This document shows positions 57,299 through 64,000 of a stretch of 64,000 nucleotides of DNA, in pieces. How positions within the stretch are numbered: the stretch's first letter is position 1; each line of letters opens with the position of its first letter. The position numbers were made by a program, and so were the translations under genes. This DNA is from Syncephalis plumigaleata (Eukaryota; Zoopagomycota; Zoopagomycetes; Zoopagales; Piptocephalidaceae), in assembly GCA_025201365.1 (NCBI GenBank), contig JAIXMF010000005.1, positions 372,001-436,000 of the forward strand, written 5' to 3'. The notes under the pieces are model-generated. The model made no database searches. It worked only from the letters and a program-made list of their open reading frames with translations, and had not been told where the DNA came from.

Positions 57299-57735
57299 AT
57301 GGTATCATTGATTCGATCAACCAAGGAACTGGATGCACTTCGCGAGTCAAACCAGAAACAATTAGTGGCCGTATTCTTTACCTCGCCATGGTCAGGACCG
57401 TGTCTACGCATGGATCAGTATTTCGAGGCAATGGCACCCGATTATACTGATGTAGAATTCGTTAAAGCCACCGTACCTGATGATAATGTAGCCATTGAAA
57501 CTGATGTAAGTTTGTTATTATAACCGTCATAATCATGGTGGTATACGTACATCTTATTGGATTGAATAATGTTACTAATACTTGTCATTCACCTTATTAG
57601 AATGACTACTATCATGCTTACGGCATTGAACGCTTGCCAACCATCTTATTCTTTAGGGAGAATAAACAAGTAGGCAAGGTGGTTGGAGAAGCACCACGTC
57701 AATTGCAAGATGCTCTGATTCATTACCGACAATAG
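57299..57735 (+). CDS. Thioredoxin-like protein with WSGPC active site
   Basis: Two exons (57299-57507 and about 57601-57735), about 114 residues. A thioredoxin fold: MVSLIRSTKELDALRESNQ, then VAVFFTSPWSGPCLRMDQYF, YTDVEFVKATVPDD and the cis-Pro loop YGIERLPTILFF. The usual WCGPC centre is WSGPC, so the N-terminal nucleophilic Cys is Ser and only the second Cys is kept. Disulfide reductase activity by the classical route is therefore unlikely; a binding or regulatory role, or a single-Cys chemistry, is possible. There is no targeting peptide, so it is probably cytosolic. Confidence 0.88.
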
Positions 57736-58137
57736 GATGGTCTTACACAATATGATAAGTAGCGTGTAAACTAGCCATCATCTCCTTCATTACCTTCATT
57801 ATCTTCATTATTATTATTATTATTGGTTATATTGAATAAATACGTATCAATTATAGTATAGTATTGTATTGTTACCATTATTATCATGTTTATATTCATT
57901 TAATATATGCGTACAAATGTTTGAAATACGCCGACATTGGTCGGACACTATAGAATGTTTACTTGCAGTATCATACTAGTATGTAGACAGGAATAAAATG
58001 ATGATACTCATGCTGATTTAGCAAAACAACAATAGCGTACATAATGCTTTATGGAACAAGAAAAGCAATCGACGAACCAATAGAAAAAGCGTATTTTTTG
58101 CCTATTGTCAAAGCATAGCAGTATAGGTTGTATACGT
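57736..58137. other. Convergent spacer between thioredoxin and RPL4
   Basis: 3' regions of two convergent genes, with aataaa-like signals (near 57834) and ATT repeats (57794-57822). No gene. Confidence 0.5.
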
Positions 58138-59466
58138 TTACTTGGACAACAAGACCTTGAGGAATTTAGCGGAGGCACGCTTGCCAGACTTCTTCTTTGG
58201 TTCAGCCTTGCCGGCAGCCTTGAGAGCGGCAGCCTTCTCGCGACCAAGGATCTCTTGGCGACGGAATGCCTGAGCGTATGGGTTCAAGCGGAGCATGGCC
58301 TGGGTGTTGCGAAGTGGGTTCTTCTTCTGGCCTGGGGCACGCTTGGTGCGAGCTGGACCGGCAGTCTTCAATGCAGAGCGAATCTCATCGGATTGCAATA
58401 GACGCATCAAGTCTGGGTTGCTCATGCTGTGGGATGGCAAGTTGTAGTCGCGCTTAAGAGCGGCAGACTTGCGGTAAGTACCGAATACCTTGTCCAACAT
58501 CTCGAAGGCACCCTGGGTCCAGATGATGAAGCGACCCAAGTGACCACCTGGAGCCAATTGAAGCAAGTTCAAACGGCGTACATTGGCGAGTTCGACACCT
58601 GGCAAGTTGCGGAAGGCACGGGTGATGCCATTGTCCTCCTTGTACACGATGAGTGGACCACGACGTTGACGATGACGGCGGTTACGGAGTTTACCCTTAC
58701 CGGCACGCAACTTACGGGAGTTGGAGACCTTGACAACATCGCGGTAGGCGTTGAGCGACTTGAGCAACTCGACGGCGGCACGAGTCTTGGTGATGGACTC
58801 GACACCATTGCCAACAACGAGTGGCACCTCCTCGATGCGCTCGATGCGGTGACCGCGAGCGAGCACCAAGGCTGGGATGGCAGAGGCGGCCAAAGCAGAA
58901 ACAGTGGCGTAACGCTTCTGGTTCTGGTTAAGCTTGACGTGCCACTTGCGCCAGGTCTTGGTAGGAGCGAACATACGACCACCACGGCACATGTTACCGA
59001 AGGCGGCTTGACCGGAGCGGTGAGTACCACCACCACCTACACGGGGAATACGAGCCACAGCACGACCGGTACCCCAGGATTCCGCGGAAGTTTGATGACC
59101 AGCTTTGTCGCTAACGGCGCGAGCTTGACGCTTGTTCTTGCGCATGTTAGTGTGGACGAACTGAACGACATCAGGACGGATTGGAGCCTTGAACACGGCT
59201 GGCAACGCAACGGTGCCAATAGTGCCCTTGCCGGTTTCGGCGTGAACGTTAACAATAGGACGAGCGGCCGCGGACTATGTATTGATAGTAAACATAATAA
59301 AAAGCAATTAATTTACTTGTATCATCACATCACATACTGAATATACATCCATCCATCCATCCATCCATCCATCTAGTTCATCTGTTTATATTGTTCTACA
59401 AGATGCATATATGGATGGATGGATGCATGCATATCGTATATACAATATACGCGTAACACTTACCAT
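58138..59466 (-). CDS. RPL4: 60S ribosomal protein L4 (uL4)
   Basis: Large-subunit protein uL4. Exon 1 is only the ATG (59464-59466); exon 2 is 59274-58138, joined to give [20 protein letters not shown]. Then [40 protein letters not shown], the long tunnel loop ([40 protein letters not shown]), [20 protein letters not shown] and [21 protein letters not shown] Lys/Ala-rich C-terminal tail ends FLKVLLSK. The frame is intact over 355 codons of exon 2, and codon use is G/C-biased, as expected for high expression. An intron right after the ATG is common in fungal ribosomal protein genes. Intron 1 (189 bases) holds a repeat pair described separately. Confidence 0.95.
59341..59430. repeat. (ATCC)n and (ATGG)n inverted microsatellites in RPL4 intron 1
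   Basis: About seven catc units at 59347-59374 and four atgg units at 59411-59426 are complementary and about 40 bases apart, so the intron RNA could fold into a hairpin. Confidence 0.7.
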
Positions 59467-59839
59467 CTCGGTTAGACTTTTAATTGAATCAAAGAGGAGG
59501 AGAAAGAATTCAGCTGATGTGGCTGTAATGATATCACTCAGTACTCACTCGCCACACACAATGTGATGAATCAATAACTGCCATTTTCCATCATCATTAT
59601 TATTATATTTGTAGTGCGGACACCCCATCTCCAAACATTGTTAATTATAAATGTAAAGATTCATGATTGCGCTTGTGTTACTTTTGTGGTATTGCTTGCA
59701 CGTTCATGCATCGTGACACTTAGCAAACGTTAACCTATAAAAACTACTATACAGCGCATTAAATAATAAAAAATAAAGTTTCGTTTAAAATCCCAATTTA
59801 TTGTGTATGATGTCTCTTTCAGTGAGTAGTCAGAGTTGG

Positions 59840-60404
59840 CTACGACGAGCCTTTAAGCATAAAGTATACTGTACGCGTGTGCAATATAGGAATCTATTCA
59901 AAACGGATTATTTCAAGATCTTTGTGGGGCTCAGTTACTCACCTGTCAAGCAAGCTAGGAGAAGAGACATGGCAACCCACGCCCGACCCGTCAATAACCC
60001 CCGCCACAACTGGAGCCCAATGCGGGGATGGGTCTTCCAATGACGAGGGACTGCAATCCCCCTCCTAGGTTCACCGGTGAGAATGTAAAGGAATTTATGC
60101 ACCATTATGAACGCTACGCCGACTGGCTAGGCTGGAATAATGAGGCGAAGATAGAGTGCATCGTGAGTTATCTCACTCCAGATGCAGGTCAAGGAGATGC
60201 AGCTCACTAACTATCGGCGGAGACTAACCAACAAGTCGCCGCGTGAGACTCTGACTGACCTATTGCAAAAGGGTTTCGACTACGACAACCCTTCAAGCAT
60301 AAAGTATACTTTACGTGTGTGCAGTATAGGAATTTATTCAAAACGGATTATTTCAAGATTTTTGTGGAGCTCAGTTACTCGCCTGTCAAGCAAGCTAGGA
60401 GAAG
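59840..60404. mobile_element. Ty3/gypsy-like gag-bearing fragment (fossil)
   Basis: Two direct repeats of about 125 bases (59840-59964 and 60280-60404, a few differences) flank a fragment with the residues FTGENVKEFMHHYERYADWL, typical of Ty3/gypsy Gag proteins. No polymerase, integrase or full long terminal repeats are visible. It is a short, broken remnant with large losses; the repeat similarity suggests the duplication inside it is fairly young. It lies between RPL4 and the CAF-1 p60 gene. Confidence 0.65.
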
Positions 60405-60598
60405 GAAGATGGCCGCCCCTCAGCTACCCAACATCAACCCAGTGCCACATATCATTGTCTAATTTTAATAAATTTATTCACATTAATATTGCCACATTAA
60501 ATTACACTATACGAAATGAATGATTCTTAATAATAATTCTTGAATATTTATAATTAACTTAAAACATGATTCAATAGTAAACATTGGATATCATCACA

Positions 60599-62824
60599 TC
60601 ATGATGGTAATTTCGATATCAATGTAGGTGTAATTCTTCGTTTTTTAGGTGCAGTTGAATTAGATATCGCTGTAGGTTGTAGAGTGGTACTAGGATTAGA
60701 TGAGGAAATAGTAGTGATGGATTATTACTACTATTACTATTGCTACTAGTATTGATAATCACAAATGGTTTTTTCGTTGGTGTCTCTGATACTAGGAAAT
60801 ACAACGTTAATTCGTATATACACACACACATATGAATAATTCTATTACACTTGATTACTTACCCTCCATTGGATAGATTGATTAGTATTCGATTGTACAG
60901 TATTAGGTGTTCGACGCTAGTTTCATCATATTAGTGCATTATTTAGCAATGTCTCTAGTCTACTTACCGAGAGAAAAGCGCTGTCTCAGTTTTACTTAAT
61001 GGCTCGCCTAATTCACCTTCCTCGAAAACGACCAACGAGCAGTAACCATCAGTGGAGGTGAACATTAATTGTCGTCCATCCCATGACCTGGATAGAATTG
61101 TGTTAAGATAGTGTAACATTTTATATGCATATATTATTATTATTATTATTATTATTGCAACATACCATGACAAATCTGTAAGTGTAGCGTAATGCATGTT
61201 GGCAATAATAGCCAATGGTTCCATTTGTTGCGTATCATGAATGGTAACCCCATCTTGTGACGCTATCGCATATACAATTCGATAAGGCAACTGAATGAAT
61301 GACGATTCGTTCGGTCTCAATCGGTATAGAACCGGACTACATCGAGTTGCCACTGATGGTTTACGTAATGTCGGCAGTTGAGCTACTGGTGCACTATACA
61401 TTTGTGTGCGTATGTACACGTATAAGTCAACACGATAGATCAATTATTAACTAGACGAATACTAATCACTTACTGTTGCAATTGATTACGTGTAAATAGA
61501 AATGTAACACTACTGTTTGACTGTTGATCATTAGCAGTATTCGTAGAAGTAGTACATCCACTATTGGTTTGTGCTGCCAATCCTGCCGGTGTCATTAACA
61601 TGGAACCATCAATGGTAAATGATAATCGTCTGAAGAATGAAGTAAGCGTTTCATTCTCATACATTGAAGTGTGCTTAATCCCCGATGTTGTTGTTGTTGA
61701 TTCGCTAATACTATCATTACTACTGTCTGTCATTGTTTTTACATTATTTGTCGCATCTGTCAAGGGTCGTCGTGAATGACGACAAGTAGATTTTACATTA
61801 AAGTGCCCATTACTTCCAATAGTATATCGATATACTTGTACCGTACTATATACATATTGTTAACAGTTAATATTCTAATCATCAGCTACATTCATTACTT
61901 ACCGATCACCACTTTGTGTGGCTACATACTCGCCTAATGGATCCCACGCCACTCCTTGTACATAATGATGATGGCCGTAGAATGTGTGGATACATCGTCC
62001 TATAACATATCGTTAGGATCATTAACTGATTAACGTCTGTTTACATGTCTCGACACACAACTTACGATCACGAACATTCCATATACGAGCCAGATTATCA
62101 ATCGACGCCGAGATGATGTATTGACCATCAGGTGACCATGCCAAATCATAAATATCTGCAGTACCGCTATTATCCATCTAATAGATGAGTAAATCAATCC
62201 AACTATAAGTAATATCGGTCATTTACCGTAAACTACCGGTAATGGCCCATGATTCTACTTCTGTTTCAGTGTCTTCTTTGTCAGCACCAAATGCTCGTAC
62301 TGGTCCACCACTTGGACGCCATAATAATATGGTACAATCTAATGGATGGTCTGGTTAGTTATGATGCAATAAAGAATATAAATATCATCTACATCGCTAC
62401 TTACCATCCCCTGCTGTGGCGAGTATTTCATCTATCGATGACTAGGTTAGAACGATCGTCATATCATATTGCGATAGTAATCAAATGGACAAATAAGCAA
62501 ATGTCTACCAACTTACCAACCGGTGAGAATCGCACGACATTAACCGCGCCAGTATGTCGACTTAGTGTGCACAAATAATCAATACGCGGTGGTGTATCGT
62601 CAGCCTCGGACATTACGCGCCATAACTAGCTTGAGATTAGTAAGTAGCGACGAGTAATAGTAAGGTAAACTTACGCGAACATTACTATCACCGCCTGAAG
62701 TGGCAACACGATATCCAGAAGAAGCAGCGTTATTGTCCGTATCATTAGGTCGTTGCGGTTCAAAGTGACAAGAGTAAATAGGCTGACGGTCATGCCAAAG
62801 AATCTGTAGTGTCTTTGCCTTCAT
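60599..62824 (-). CDS. CAC2: Chromatin assembly factor 1, p60 subunit (CAC2/CHAF1B)
   Basis: A WD40 subunit of CAF-1, which deposits H3-H4 behind replication forks. It starts [20 protein letters not shown], then [36 protein letters not shown] and [12 protein letters not shown]. Next come [39 protein letters not shown] and the family hallmark [48 protein letters not shown] and [20 protein letters not shown] follow. The end is a Ser/Thr/Asn-rich tail with [15 protein letters not shown]. One frame change is needed near 60715 in the low-complexity tail. About ten short exons with short introns. Confidence 0.9.
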
Positions 62825-63132
62825 GATAGTTCAGCTAGTAGTAGTAGAAATAAAAGAAATGACACGTTAAAGGAGAGAAAAATATTGTTGATTGAATTGT
62901 TTAAAAAGAATTGACAAATACAGCGTTTTTCCAACCAGTTAACATTGTTAACTTTTGCTCTTTATTAATAAATAATATTACATATACACTCAAATACACA
63001 GCGCAATAGCAGTAAGGCGGTTTAAACACACTTTCTTCCACTCTCATCCCAGTTTACTCATTCGCTTTGGTATTCTACATTCTCGGTTCCTACTACATTG
63101 ATATACGTATATTGCACAAGTGTGAATACACC
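62825..63132. other. Divergent intergenic region, CAC2 to GT31-like gene
   Basis: A shared upstream region, AT-rich, with no gene. Confidence 0.5.
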
Positions 63133-64000
63133 ATGCAGAGTATGCAAGATTAGTTAGGAATCGTCGGTTACAGTTTGCCCTATTAGCTGTCGTTATCCTA
63201 GTTATACTGACCGTGCATCTTGCGACACGAGAAACCACGGTGCATAGCAAGCAAGCGTCACAACTGGCGCTAGACGACCCGACACCGACTCGTCCTAGTA
63301 TTCCTAGTAACCATCCACTCTATTCGAACAAGTCAATAGATGCCACGCAAAATGGCATAGCTAATAACGGTGGTGATAACACGCAGAATCAAGCGCCAAC
63401 CACGACCGATAATAGCGATGTCCTCGATCCGACCAAGCCACGCCACTACAGCATGCTTCTAATTATTACTCGGATTATCGAGACTCGGATAGACGCCAAC
63501 TATTGCGACAACGTTTTCTCGGTCTATCCGATAGTGTCGAGCCATGCATGCACGCTAACGGTGATATTATGTATAAATTTGCAGTGCAAGTACCGCAACA
63601 ACGTCCCACTCAATCCAAACGACTGGCAGCCTTCCGTGATTACCAGTCGGAATCTATCGAGTATGGCGATATACTTGAGCTTAAAGCGGATGACAAATGG
63701 AATGGTCAGATTGAGCTATTCCGCTGGGTAAGTAGGATTACGTATATATATATATATATATATATCATTGATTTCTTATGAATGAATAGGTAAAATCATT
63801 GAAAGAACGACGTCGTCTCGTTACCTTCGACTATCTAATGTATATGGATGCCTACACGGTAGTTCGTCTCGGCATGTATCGTGTTGAACTGGCCTCAGGT
63901 GGCGTGGCCAACCAGATGCTTTCGAGTGAACAGCGTACACGTCTCTACCTTAGAGCGGAGCATACACGCGTGCCTGATCTGGCTATACTGTCCGCTAATA
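63133..64000 (+). CDS. GT31-like (beta-1,3-galactosyltransferase family) protein, 5' part
   Basis: A type II Golgi-style protein running off the right edge. After a short start (ATG at 63133, MQSMQ) the frame must shift to reach RRLQFALLAVVILVILTVHL, the membrane anchor. A hydrophilic Thr/Asn/Pro-rich stem follows, and then the conserved GT31 segment SDRRQLLRQRFLGLSDSVEP, KFAVQVPQQ, DYQSESIEYGDILEL and, after an intron with a (TA)n run (63740-63762), SLKERRRLVTFDYLMYMD and AYTVVRLG. The place of the usual DxD motif reads MDAY. Two or more frame changes occur before about 63500. The enzyme probably adds sugars to secretory proteins, but its substrate and activity are unknown. Confidence 0.7.

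Noticed and set aside
58429-59340. Long open frame opposite RPL4
   Set aside because: A shadow of the G/C-biased ribosomal protein gene on the other strand; Thr/Gly/Leu-rich translation with no homology.

Overview
The window is eukaryotic. Genes are interrupted by short introns, mostly 45-90 bases, with gtaagt-like donors, ctaat/ctaac-like branch points and nearly always a tag acceptor. Intergenic gaps are often only tens of bases. The gene set (DUG2 with WD40 plus M20 peptidase, an MME1-type carrier, TDA10, CAC2, PEX11, SEN34, PRP19) is fungal. A 7-dehydrocholesterol reductase, an AFG2B/SPATA5L1-like ATPase, a THYN1-type EVE protein and a DIRS retrotransposon point to an early-diverging fungus rather than an ascomycete or basidiomycete; this placement is inference.

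Layout. 1-3 kb: gene-poor, with one truncated gene at the left edge and a possible small membrane-protein gene. 3-10 kb: two intact prolyl 4-hydroxylase (P4H) genes and a third with a frame break, around the splicing factor PRP19. 10-18 kb: DUG2-like peptidase, an ABCG half-transporter and an arrestin. 19-25 kb: four secreted helical proteins sharing an unrecognised motif (LP near the N-terminal side, then WLPKLR...LR.N). 26-29 kb: two more P4H genes. 29.5-40 kb: AAA ATPase, EVE protein, a pair of small secreted proteins under shared promoter and 3' modules, SEN34, PEX11 and DHCR7. 40.5-41.7 kb: a rearranged copy of part of a GH16 glucanase gene. 42-45.5 kb: SF3B2 and a glycerate-kinase-like protein. 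45.6-49.8 kb: a whole-looking DIRS element. 50-54 kb: two P4H genes and the parent GH16 gene. 54.8-64 kb: mitochondrial carrier, thioredoxin-like protein, ribosomal protein L4, a gag-bearing retroelement fossil, CAF-1 p60, and the start of a GT31-like glycosyltransferase.

Themes. Seven type-II membrane P4H-domain proteins in 50 kb, four secreted helical proteins (one very proline-rich), a secreted glucanase, a Golgi-type glycosyltransferase and two small secreted proteins suggest a region rich in secretory-pathway and cell-surface functions. Housekeeping genes sit between them.

Quality. About half of the conserved genes show one or more single-base frame breaks, several at homopolymers, while the flanking protein sequence is well conserved. 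I read most of these as consensus errors rather than pseudogenes, but reads or transcripts are needed to decide.
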